A program made the position numbers and the translations under genes. DNA of 64,000 bases from Cristatella mucedo. Taxonomy: Eukaryota; Bryozoa; Phylactolaemata; Cristatellidae. The notes under the pieces are model-generated. The model saw only the letters and a program-made list of their open reading frames with translations. It had not been told where the DNA came from and did not search any database. Positions 23,951-44,760 of this stretch are shown here, piece after piece. The stretch spans positions 48,501-112,500 of the forward strand of contig WPIO01000101.1 of NCBI GenBank assembly GCA_009760855.2. The letters run 5' to 3'. Positions within the stretch are counted from its first letter, which is position 1; the number at the start of each line of letters is the position of its first letter.

Positions 23951-24895
23951 ATCTACGGTGTGTCACTAATGGTCCCGGGTACTGCTGTCGCCCAGCAACG
24001 TTCACTAGACATTGTGTGTGAACGTATGAGAATGACGTATGAGTCGAGTGAGTACATTCTGATAATTGAATACGATAAGCCCGTTGAGCAGTTCTAAGTC
24101 CATATATTTTTCATTATTGCTCATGCTATTCTCAGCGAAGCCAAAAAATGAACTACACGTTTTAAAGTTTATGTGGAAGACACGCGGCTGATTCTGCGGT
24201 CGTATAACTCCCTGCCTTCGAGCACCACAAACTGTCCCAATTGCCTCACAACTTGTACAGCACAAATTGGCACTTGGATGGTCGTGCCTTTGCTTCTATT
24301 TTATTTGCTTACTCCTTACCGCCGTTATGTTGCTGTGTCTCCGGCTGCAGCAGCGCTGGCGGAGTCTCACGGAGACACGAAGACGCGAGCGGGCGAACCG
24401 TGAGCGGCGAACGAGACTCTCGCTTTATTCCTCCAGCGCTAGCATGTATGAGCTAGGGGCTGACTCACCACAGATAAGGGAGTGCATCCGCGGTGAGCCA
24501 CCGTGGTGGGCCACAAGCCAACATCAAAGACCGCACCGAGCCAACCGCCAAACCACCCGCCGAGAGCGGGCACCAGACACCAGTGGCCGAGAAGCAACAG
24601 GCACACACAACACCGCTTCTCCTCGTATCTCCAGCTTCTCCGATTCTTGAAGTTCAGCCATATGTCGAACCAACATAAAATCCTCTGGAGACCGTGGTGT
24701 GAGCTCCTTCTTACAAAACAAAATGCATGGAACTAGCCACCGACTGACATCACTGTCCCTCCGTGACGTGACGACAGGTACAATTAGCCTACATACCCAT
24801 CTGTCCCTCACAGCTTATGGTCCGTCTCGTCTGCGGGAGCTGTCGCTATAAATGTGATATGAGCAATCTGTCACCCCAAGGTGCACATTCTCGCT

Positions 24896-25219
24896 TTACT
24901 TCCGTCTCAGATGTCGTTTTGATTTTGTGTTCCAGAAATGGACACTACCTCGCACTGGGTGATTTTGCAACTGATTTCTATGACCTAGCTGACCCATGCT
25001 GTGTAGTCTTTCATATAATGGCTTATTCATTGGCTCATGTGGCTCATTCGGATAGTCCCACTTACAATAAAGGTCGCGAAGTCGATCAAACAGTTTCGTG
25101 CGATCGCATGCTTTCATTTTCGGTTTTTTTTTATCAAATTCTGCATCTGACCTCACATGGATCTCATGCAGCTTGCCGTTTGTGACTCTTTCGATATAGC
25201 AATCGCCTGTATATGGCAA
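24896..25219 (-). CDS. Unrecognised ORF with protein-like composition
   Basis: The 107-residue open frame includes DCYIERVTNGKLHEIHVR, DRTKLFDRLRDLYCKWDYPN and EPHEPMNKPLYERLHSM. It is rich in charged and aromatic residues, unlike the repeat-derived frames around it. I do not recognise it. It may be an exon of an unseen gene or a relic of a mobile element. Confidence 0.3.
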   Translation of the reverse strand: MPYTGDCYIERVTNGKLHEIHVRSDAEFDKKKPKMKACDRTKLFDRLRDLYCKWDYPNEPHEPMNKPLYERLHSMGQLGHRNQLQNHPVRGSVHFWNTKSKRHLRRK

Positions 25220-25587
25220 AAGCGTAAGACTCGTGAAAGTAGTGCTTTTCGCAAAGCGACCCGCTCCTTGCCACTTCTGCCCAATCGTCCGTCTGACCTA
25301 CCCACACTGGTGAACCGCCACAACACGACATTAGACAAAGTTCCAGATAGGCTTCATCGCTTGAATAAGCATATTTTACGGGTTTGAGCCGCCTGACTCC
25401 TTGTTTGCTGCAGATATTAAACTAGCTCGGACTAATCGGTGAAAGTTTGAGACTGGCGGTCTGCCGACTGGCAGAAGACTATTTTAGATAAATATAAATC
25501 AAACTAACTGACTACAATTTAAATTGACATACAATTGAAATAAAACTAACTGACTTAGTTTTATTTAAATGAAAGACAACTGACTTG

Positions 25588-25735
25588 TCAGCCTCATTTT
25601 TACAGCACCAGAAGAGCCATAACGGCTACTACCACTGCTTGCTGTTAGCAATAAAGGATCGCCCACTGCAGGACTCGGACCCACGACTTCGGTCGTGAAG
25701 AGTCGCCGCCCTGCATAACTAACATAATACCTATG
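25588..25735 (-). mobile_element. tRNA-derived SINE, type 2
   Basis: The inverted copy has B box region GTGGGTCCGAGTCC, ATCCTTTATTGC, and the tail GCCGTTATGGCTCTTCTGG. Confidence 0.6.
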
Positions 25736-25959
25736 TCCTTAGCCTCAGGTCTCCTCTCAGCATCCTTCAAAGAGGCCGTCTTTTGTTCACTCGATTATGA
25801 AGTCAAGACTATTAGCTTGGGAGAATTTCTGACACCTCCACCTAGTCTCCTCCTTGTCGCTCCTATGGTTGATCAGAGGCGCCTGAACGAGTAGCGCCAG
25901 ACTGGCAAAATTGTTATATCAAAACCTCAAGCCTATCAAGCAGGTACCAGCCAGGTTTT

Positions 25960-26745
25960 AGAGGTACTCCCTTCTCAGAGTCAGCTTTTTCAGTTGTATA
26001 ACGACCGTCCAAGGAAACCTGCTAAGGTAGAATCTCTTTGCTAGTTCTGCTGGATCCCTCGACAGCTTTTGATACCATCGACCACCAAATCCTTCTTGAG
26101 CGCCTCTCGCCTAGCTGGGGAATCGCTGACACTACACTGCGATGGTAAAAGTCCTATATCAGTGGGAAATTTCAGAGCAGCGATGTCAACGGGCACTGGT
26201 CATTCAGGGAGACTTTAGTTTATGGGCTACCTTAACGGATCGGTGCAAGGCCAACTTCATTTTATTGAAGGGAAGCTATCTTTCTCAAACAGAGTGCCGC
26301 TCAAACAACTTAGTAGTAAAAGTAACAGTAAAACCAACTGCTGCTCAGAAATTGCAAAACCTAACTCTCAAAATTGGCTCTGCGAGCATATCTCTGGTAG
26401 CATCTTAACAAAATCTTGGAATCCTGTTCTTAATCACAAAATCTTGGAATCCTAATCTGTTTCACAAGATGACCACATTTTCACTGTCAAGCCTGTCTAC
26501 TTCGGCAACGTAACATCACGAATATTCGAAGCCACTTGGACAGGCATACCACATCCAAGCTGGTTCACACATTCGTGGTATCCCAACTATACCCGCCGTA
26601 CCTCACCAATTGCAGGCCTTTCTGCCAGTGAAGATAGGATGCTTATAGTTGGTGCAAAACTCTGCTGCTAGGCTTGTCTATCGTGAACGTCACAAATGCC
26701 ACGTATTGCCACTTCCAATCGCGACCTGCATTAATAATAATAATA
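25960..26745 (+). mobile_element. LINE family 1, reverse-transcriptase fragment
   Basis: It shows LLDPSTAFDTIDHQILLERL (RT block with AFDTIDH) and, further on, NSQNWLCEHIS and LVHTFV-like segments. It is heavily decayed and lacks a clear 3' tail. Confidence 0.6.
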
Positions 26746-26756
26746 GTAATAATACT

Positions 26757-26925
26757 AGCTGATTTAACAGCCTTTTTTGTATAGCGACAGAAGAGCCTTT
26801 ACGGCTATCAACACCGCTTGAAGTGGCGATAAAGGATCGTCCACCGCAGGATTCGAACCCACGACCTCGGGGGCGAGGTCGTGAAAAGCAACCACCTTAC
26901 CTAGTGAGCCATTACGGCTCACCAT
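26757..26925 (-). mobile_element. tRNA-derived SINE, type 2
   Basis: The inverted copy has GTGGGTTCGAATCCTGCGG (B box), GATCCTTTATCGCC, GCCGTAAAGGCTCTTCTG, GCTATACAAAAAAGG and GTTAAATCAGC. It is the clearest member of the family here. Confidence 0.75.
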
Positions 26926-27572
26926 AAGCACCATCGTCAAGCATGCTATCAACTTGAAGCCACTCAGCCACTCACTCTGAAGTCCCTTAAGTCCCTTGCC
27001 TTGGTCTACCTCTTAAAATACTTCCTAGTCCCGCTACAAATCGTACCAAACACTCCTGTGACTCAAAGTGTCTTGCCGTGCCTCTAATAAAAAACTCGAG
27101 GAGCGTCGCTGGCTTCAGTTCGTATGCTGAGTGCCTAGAAAAAGATTTAGTTCCCTTTCGGTGCTATAAAAGTGTCGTACGTATTAAAAACGATTGAAGG
27201 ATATTAAGGTCTGCCCTCGTCTCGTATAGCTCTGCCACACATGCGACCATCCGAAGTTGCATGAGCACCAGGGCGTGGCTACATCAGGATGCCAGGCATT
27301 TCGTCTAATTTTAAATGAGGTCGGATGTATGCCGTTGCAAAAAGATTGTCCATCTGCTCAATTCATGCAGTCAAAACGTACTCTAATGGGTGCGAGTTGT
27401 TTGCGAGTTAGTTTGACACGACACGTTGGTCTGGTCCGTAAATATTCTTGGTAGACACAGTCAGTCTTCCATTGCTCCCTCTATCACCAACCTGATGTAA
27501 ACTCGATGCAAAAGCAATGTGTTGTGTTATGTCAACGACAGTAAATTTTCCAACGAGACCGATTTTGAGGGG

Positions 27573-27578
27573 TTTATT
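27573..27578 (-). terminator. Polyadenylation signal AATAAA, gene A
   Basis: AATAAA on the minus strand, 118 bases past the gene A stop, in the context TTGTAATAAA. The same ten bases occur past the gene B stop. Confidence 0.65.
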
Positions 27579-27695
27579 ACAACGACAAAAAAGGTCGACA
27601 CGAGACGTCGAATGAGCGCCGTGGTCACTCGTGAGGCAACGCAGAGGCAAACTAGAGTGAAATAAGAGGTGCTGCTGCGAGTGCGTCCGAGTGTC

Positions 27696-36785
<9,090 letters not shown>

Positions 36786-38540
36786 GGAGCGCAGGGGTCA
36801 GCAGCTGCAGAGAGCAGAGACCGGCGGCGATCGCAGCCAGGCACCGGGACACCGAGCTCACAATCGCACCTTCTCGGTCAGAGAGCAGAGCGGCTCGGCT
36901 CCTACGCAGTTCACAACCCCAGGTCGTGGGTTCAGCCATGTCGTAGTCAACCCTGTACCGCCCACTGTAAGCAAGCGGAGATGATAGTCACCACAGTACT
37001 TTTGACGCTCACAAGATAGGTTATTTTGGGCAGCTGACCTTTGCTTTCTGTACAGGGCAGTGTCAGTTCATTGGCCGTAGAACAACTCTCCGCCCACTTC
37101 CGGGGACGTGGAAATGCCGAGACTCGCGCGGCCTAGCGAGAGCCCAGCGTCCTCTGTCGTCGCCCTCAAGGTTGCCTACTAGTTCTAAAATTAATTACTA
37201 ATAACTTTAATTGCTTTAATAAACTAATTACTCTAATTACTGCTAGAGTATTTTAGATTCAGTGTTTAGGGTTTCGGATGTCGTTGAGGTTGTCTCGAGC
37301 GACTGAAAGGCGAAGTCGTTCCGCCGGTGGACTACCGTAACTTGGCGCCAACGTGCCGCCCGACACGCCCTACCGACATCCCTGTAGTTTGCTGCCAATC
37401 TCAAGTTGTCCGCTTTGTGGTTTGATTGTATGCAGGCCGGTACCGCTCCTTTCCTAAGCAGCTGTTGGGAGCCACATCGGGAGAGGGGCCTGGGCACAGC
37501 TCCGGTCCGCGCCTCTAATGAGGCGTGGACACAGGACGATAACCCGCTGGTGAACAGAGGGCGGATTCATCATCGGGGTCGACCAGGGGACAGGGGCAGT
37601 CTAGTCGAGAGGAGAGTTGAGTGCGAGAAGGGGGCGAAGGGAGCCGTGCGCCCTTCGGCTCCTTGCGTCGCGCGCAGTAAACTGTCGGCGTTGGGCATCG
37701 GCTGACTCTCTGCTGTGCGAACCAAACGACACGCTTTCGTCACTACTGGTTCCGCTCACGCCTGGCAGCGTTTCCGACGTGCGTCTAGAAAAAGTTGTTC
37801 GGGGCGTGAGGAGCGGCGAGGCGGCTTCTCCTGCGACGCCCACGTGGGTAGACTAGTTGGGGTCGTTCCTTCTTGACCAAGTAGCTATGTACCCAGACTG
37901 GGTTCGGTTGGCTGGGACCGGACGGCTATAGTGAGGGTTAGGGTCACCGGCTAGGCCGGGGTCGGACCTACGGCACGGCCGGATGTATGCGGTGACGTGA
38001 AGTCACCGGGGCTCTTGGGTACGGGAAGTTGGCCAAGTAAGTCGTGGTGTTGGAGGCTCCCGGTCTCGCCGAGTTATGCACCTGGATTCGTGCAGGCGTG
38101 CTCCGGCGATGCTGCCACGCACGCAAGGGAACGAGTACCCAAGGCCCGAGCGGAGCTGGATAGCTCGCTCGTTGTTGACTTGTTTATACCGCGTCCCCCG
38201 TGTAGCGTGTTCGTGACCCCCCCCCCCGTGTATTGGCGTCTTTCGGTGGAAGCTTACGACTGTGGTAGTTGCCGACTCAGACTAGCCAGCAGTTACTCAG
38301 CCAGCCGGGTTTTGGAGGGCGTACGCTCGTACTGTTGGATTCGGAGTCGGTACAACGACAGGACTGCAGAAGCCGACTGACCCCAACTAACACGTTTGTT
38401 CGCGCTTGCTGCGTCGTCTTGCGCCCCCGTAGTGTACTGTGTATAGGAGCCTCCCTGTAGACTTGTTTAGTTCCCCCGTTGTTGTTGGCGCATGCGTTAT
38501 AAAGATGTTTAACCTGACGGCCGCTCGTCTTACCCTTGCT
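36786..38540 (-). promoter_or_regulatory. GC-rich region upstream of RDH gene A exon 1
   Basis: CpG-containing DNA lies next to the inferred first exon, interrupted by an AT-rich TAATTA block (37,180-37,245). No TATA box is evident. It is a candidate promoter by position only. Confidence 0.3.
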
Positions 38541-39257
38541 CGGCGGCATTGGCGAGCGGCAGCGTGGCCGGAGTATGGCGGGATATGGCGGGAAATAGCC
38601 TTTGACCCCTGGAACCCGGTTACAGCTATATTGAGTAAGAATTATGATTAATTGCTATAACGTTTCATTACTTTCGGGTTTGGCTGCCCCACCATCAAAA
38701 TCTCAAGAGTTCAGCAGAAAACACGAGCTCTTTTTTGATCGCTGTAACGTGCTAAGAACAAATCCAATTCTTGAACAGCGATACCGGTACAGAAGGCTGC
38801 AGCAGCTAGGTGATACACAGTGTCTTTAACTTTCACCTTTTGTGCCCGGCAGTTAGAAGTGGTCGGGCTGACCCATTTAGGAGATATATAGAGCGTAAGT
38901 TCATGTTATCTTTGAACTTAACATTTCACATGCTGCGGAGTTTGGTAAATGTTATTCGCACGTATGTAGGACTATAATAAATATACTTGGACTTGGACCT
39001 GCCCCTGGAGAGCCATGCCCTAATTCTAGGTTCAGATTTTATGGAGCTGATGTCCCAGTGTAATCGTGACTAAGTGGAGGGGATTACGCAATTCTTTTCT
39101 AGAGCGCCCCTTGTCACAGTCGCTAGGGACCCATAAACAGTCTCAAGGCTAGCGTCGGCTAGCGCCGCAGAGAGAACTGACACAGCGAGTAGAATTCCTA
39201 AGCTGAACGTTGGCAGACAGCATTGGCGTAAGGACGCACCTGCGCCGGTTTAGAGAC

Positions 39258-39263
39258 TTTATT
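39258..39263 (-). terminator. Polyadenylation signal AATAAA, gene B
   Basis: AATAAA on the minus strand 143 bases past the gene B stop, in the same TTGTAATAAA context as gene A. Confidence 0.65.
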
Positions 39264-39405
39264 ACAAGAATGGCAGCTCTCGGCCAGAGAGCCGCCGAGT
39301 CACGGCCGCTCTGGGAATTCGGCGCTCTCGAAAGCTGAAACGAGACGATCGAGCATGCCGCCGGTGCACGGTGACCCGTCGGAGTGAACCGACGGACATT
39401 TTCCT

Positions 39406-39505
39406 TCACGTTTTGAGGCCGACCAGCTTCTCGCTCGCGTCCCAGAGGCGCGACGCGGCGCCGTCATCCCTGGCGGCGGCCGTCGGCGTCTTGACGCGGC
39501 AGTCG
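39406..39505 (-). CDS. RDH gene B exon 6 (C-terminus, stop)
   Basis: The acceptor is gttccag. One base completes Ser of YFSDC, then [31 protein letters not shown] and TGA at 39406. Confidence 0.9.
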
Positions 39506-41282
39506 CTGGAACGCGATCAGGCAGGGGCAGATTATCGGCAAGGGTTCTCGGATCTCTCTGGCGGCTAGGTGTGCCGAAGCGCTCAGGCGCCGAAGCGGCC
39601 CACGCGGCGGCGACTCCTAGCGCAGGCAGCTCAGTCGCGGGCGCTCGCGCCGCCGACCTTCCTCTCACCTGAAAAAGAGTCCTGACTTGTCCTCCAGACC
39701 AGGCGTGACGGCGCAGTATATCGTGGTTTGCGCTCCTTGGCTAACCGACTTCATGAACAGCCCGCACAAGGCGAAAAACGACCAGCGCACTATGCCGACC
39801 ATGTGCCGAGACAATTTCGTTGGTATGACGCCCGGATGAAGCGAATAAGCGGTCACTCCAGCGCCTGCAATAAGAGAGCCGTGGCGTCAGACCCGGGGGG
39901 GGGCCCGGAGACGCGAGGGCGTGTCACAGCCTTATAATAATAATAATACTAATAATTCACTTGATAAAGCGCCCTCAGAGAACTTAATCTCTCTCTCTCT
40001 CTAGGCGCTTTACATTTGCTGTAAAGTGAAATGCAATTGAATGGTAAGTAAAATCGTGCTTGAAAAACAAACGAAATGAATAGTATGGTTAGGGGTGACA
40101 TGCACAGGGTCAGCATGCAAATGTCGTTAGTGGCAGCATGCACAGTGTCAGCACGCATAAGCACATCAAGAACGAATCACAGGGACCCACTAAATGCTGT
40201 CCTAAATAGGTGTGTTTTTAGGTTCCTTTTAAATGTGGTCAGGTCAGGGGATGTTCTGACGCAGGTCGGCAGCTGCAGTCACGCCCACCGGAACTGGCAT
40301 TGAATGCAAGACCTCACTTCACTCTAAATATGTAGTACGTACAGAACAACGTACAGTTTGTAGTATTTAAAGTACTAAATATAATACTATATGTAGTATG
40401 TAAAGTACTACATGTAGCACGAATACTCGAGCGAAAAGGTACCAGCCAGGCAGCCTAAATGGCTGCCGGAGCCAGAGAGATCCGGTTATAATATAGTAAA
40501 ACCTTACTGCCACCTGCCACAATCATGACCAGAACACGCAATAAGCGTATGCAACGTGTATGCAAAGTTTCAGTACAATAATACTAGTGGTTATTGCCAA
40601 AATGAAGTTGCACCGTCGCGATAAGCAATAGCCCGCTTGAGCCGCTGGGGCATAGAGCAAGCTAAGCATTCACAAATAGGCCTCGATTTCTGCAAACGTG
40701 ACGCAAACGCGACACGTTTGTGTTTCCGCTGTAAAAAGACGAAAGCCGCCATAGTTGAATGCATTTGAAGGCCGAACGCGCTCCACGTTCTTATTTTCTT
40801 ATTACTAACATTGGTTAATGAAAATGCTATCGTGAAATGCATCGTATGAATTGGGCTCGTTCCTTGTCTTGTGCTTCGATTCAATGATTCATTACCGAAT
40901 ACCTACAACTCATTATAAAGAAGTTTTCGCAGATACTCTTGCGCCGATACTCTTGAGTTTTTAACACACGGTACAACAAATAATCCCAACATCATACCGC
41001 AGTGTACAATAGCACAGATTATATAAATTACAATGTATAATACACACCGCAAAACATGGTGTATATGCATTATAACACAGAATAAACCGAGCTAGATAAT
41101 TGCTGTACGGACCTTCGGACGTAATCTTTGACCTTCTGTGCATACAGTTTGTACGGCATGTTTGCCACGAGTTGTAGGTCATTCCCCCCCCCCCCCGACG
41201 TTAACCCCCCCCCCCCCCCGGACATTTCCCCTGGGTTAGGACATGTCCTCCCTATGCTGATGAATGTATAACTAAGAATACA

Positions 41283-41325
<43 letters not shown>

Positions 41326-41362
41326 TTTATTAGAGCGTGAACTTCATTTGATCGTATGTATG

Positions 41363-41448
<86 letters not shown>

Positions 41449-44400
41449 CATACGATCAAATGAAGTTCACGCTCTAATAAAATCAAATCAACTCAGTATA
41501 ATTAGAAGAATGGATGGATTGGAAGGATGGTTTTTAATGGAGCGAGCAGTGTCGGCGGTTGCAGCGGCTGCAGCAGCGGCGAGCTATACAGTTCGGTTCC
41601 GCTCGACGCTGCCAGGCCCTTGTTCGTAACCATCAAAGCAGGCGATTGCTACGGCGTATCGCGCGTTCCTGCAAATAAGCATCAGAGGTCTACTGAGTAT
41701 AACTCGAGCTCAAGAGATCTAGCTATGCCCTAATACGCACTAATTAAAGCGCGGAATATGAGCGAGAGTTGATTTAGGCGGCGGAGGTGCTGTCCGCTCT
41801 AAACCCTAAATACTAAACCCTAAACCCTAAACATGCTAAACCCTAAAAAGTAAACCCTAAAACCTAAACCGTATACCAGGGGGAAATGTCCTACCCCAGG
41901 GGGAAGTCGGGGGGGAATGCTCAGGGGAGCGGAAACATTCAGGGGGAAATGTCCGTACCCCTTTCCGAGCTCTACGTACATGAGCTCTCGCTCAGGAACA
42001 GGAGTGTAGATAGAGAGAACACGTGACTGACGACTTTCGGACGCTACGCTGCTAGGAGCGACGGCTAAGACGTGGGATCATATGCCCACATGATACCATG
42101 GAGAGATGTCTCTCGCTAGCGGTTTAAGGTTGCTGCTGTGGTGAAGCAGCAGTAAATGGCTATGCAATTTACCTGGTGGTAGTGTGCGAAATTTTCCATT
42201 TGGGCTCAACTGTCAAAGCGAAATATTGGCATTATCGCGCCTATTGTGGCACCGATCTGAAGCACTCAGCATCGGGAAGGCAGGTCATTTTAAACCAGTA
42301 GAACGCAGGCCGCGATAGCCCAAGCCGTAAGGGGCTCGCTCTCCACGACACGACCAAAGTCGTGGGTTCGAATCATGCATTGAGCATCTCTATTGCCAAA
42401 GAGTGGTGAAAGCCGTTAAGCCGAGTTTTCTGCCGTGATGAAATTGAGACTGTTAAATCAGCTAACGTAACGTAATTCTGTCCAGCCAGCGACGAAAGCG
42501 ACTCTGCTTTGATTTGCTGGCGCTTGGCGTTAGCAGGACGGCTGTGCTGGACGCACTCCGCGTGCGATGCATGGGCGGCCGGTTCGGCACGAGAACCAGC
42601 CTGCGATGAGCGTATCCGTGGTCGTGCATCACCAATCGCAAGGACAACGACTGCACTTGTAGCTGCAGCAGGAAGAAAAGCTGTGGATAAAGCACGCAGC
42701 ACGAGAACGAGAAACAGCGGATGAAGGTCGTAGCAGGATGGGAGAGTCAAGCAACGGTGGAAGCGATCTCAGCGGCATTTTTGCTGAAATGGCGCATCGT
42801 GGAATTCTCGGGACAAGAGCGTCTGTCGAAAACAGATTATACCGACAGAATTTAGAGAAGATACTGGAAACTATCTGAAAGTACGCAAGAATATGCGGAG
42901 GCTAAAACTAATAATCAATTGGTTTAATGAAGACAAAGCGAGAATAGTAACGAATTAGAATGATTGGCCGTGAGCCTAAGCCTATGTTTTGTTGGGGTAA
43001 GTACACGACTAGTCATTAGTAAGGTTTAAATAAAAATCTGCCGACCATGAAGAGCAATAGCAGGAGATTACGGCATTTGCTGTTGGCAGTACAGCTTAGG
43101 TAAGTCAGTCCTTCCAATTTCGTAAAGGTCAGGGCCTAGAAAGATCCGGTGCCAACGGGAATGTGGTTACCAATTTCTGATCGATAGAAAGATAAAAATC
43201 AACCAGTTATAAGAGTAAAATCACGCAAAATGCACGGAAGAAGATTTAATTCATCATATCGCCAAACATGCACGCACGGCTAATAACTCGAGCTATCTGT
43301 TTTATATAGAAAGAGTTCCCATTAACCGTTGACTTTATTTAGCTTTGATCTATTACATAATAAAACTATGCCAATTCAAGGACTTGAAGTTTTCAGGACG
43401 CGAATTAAGTCCCCCAAACGCCACAGTGGTCTCTTAAGGGCCGGAACGATGAGCGGAGCCGTAGGTGTAGCAGTCCAGCACCTCTCATGTAAAGGGACGC
43501 GAATTCTCCTCTCAAGCGACGCAATAAAACCCTTGTGCACAACGACATCAATCGGTGGCAGCGACTACGAATAGGGACGGTCTTAGTCAGCAGGAGAGTG
43601 CCACTCAATGCTCGTCTGCTTGCTCACGTCTCCAAACAGGAATGCACGTTTCCCATCGCCGCGTTCGCAATCGCGCGTGCATTTAATAGCCATTGTCTCG
43701 TTTGAGCAGGAGGAGTGCCGCTTCGTCGAATCAGATACTTAAAAAACGAAGCTCACGCGGCAGCTCGCGGTGCAAGGGACTTTGCAGACGCGTAAAAGGC
43801 TTCAGTATTTCAGCCATATCTTCGCTAGGTGACAGAGGAAGGATTGGCGCGACTTCAGATCTTAGGCAAAAAGAGACCGGCCGATATCCACAGCCGATCA
43901 GCAGCAGCGATTGCAAACCGCGGCGAAATCGAAACGCGGTCAGTGACAAGCTCCTACGATGATCGGTCACTCAGAAAGTGATCAGCTCACGCAGACAAAG
44001 CTTGTTACCTTTGAGGCGCTTGGAGAGCTCTCTCGTAAACAGAATATTCGCCAGCTTGCTGCACCCGTAGGCAGACCAAGGCTTGTAATTCTTTTCGGAC
44101 ATTAGATCGTCGAAGTCAAGTTTGGTTACTTCAACAGAAAATGCACATGGCACGTAACACTTTGAATATTTTTCAGAGACACGACGCACACTTACACAGT
44201 GCCGCAGGGAAGATTGCTTTAAGACCAAATCTGTGTGTTTGTAATCGGGCCATGCAAAGTGTGGCATTCCACAGCCCGTTTTTCGGTCCAAACAGAGAAC
44301 CCAGCACAGAGAGCAGCTTTGCCTCCTTCCACGCATGCCGATCTCCAAGAACAACTGCACGTGGTCACACTGGCGCAGCTTTGATACTTGTACGGGAGAT

Positions 44401-44581
44401 GAAACAAGAATATAATAATTATCTGGCAGTGCCCAAATTATTCCCAATAAGCGAAAAATCGCTTGCTAGCGGTAGCGGTTGCAAGAACTTGACTTAGGCA
44501 CGCCAGCGTGTTGAATATATATACAGGTAAGATTTAGTTTTAATCGATAAATTACTTAATATGAGACACACACACACATAT

Positions 44582-44629
<48 letters not shown>

Positions 44630-44648
44630 GTATATATATATATGTGTG

Positions 44649-44681
<33 letters not shown>

Positions 44682-44708
44682 CTTATATATATATATGTCT
44701 TATATATG

Positions 44709-44760
<52 letters not shown>

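Larger units (their letters stand above)
41168..41966. other. Composite inverted-repeat (foldback-like) structure
   Basis: The left end (about 41,168-41,250) holds C-runs, CCGGACATTTCCCCTGGGT and TAGGACATGTCC. The right end (about 41,877-41,966) holds the inverse: CAGGGGGAAATGTCCTACCC, a G-run after AGTC, GGAATGCTCAGGGG and GGGGGAAATGTCCGTACCCC. Between them lie a TA-rich palindrome (41,323-41,484) and a CCCTAAA array (41,799-41,870). No ORF of interest is present. I know of no named element with this layout. The region lies in RDH gene B intron 4. Confidence 0.5.

Noticed and set aside
41286-41486. CRISPR-like or tRNA-like structure at the TA palindrome
   Set aside because: No spaced direct repeats and no tRNA boxes; a palindrome around a TA microsatellite is the simpler reading.
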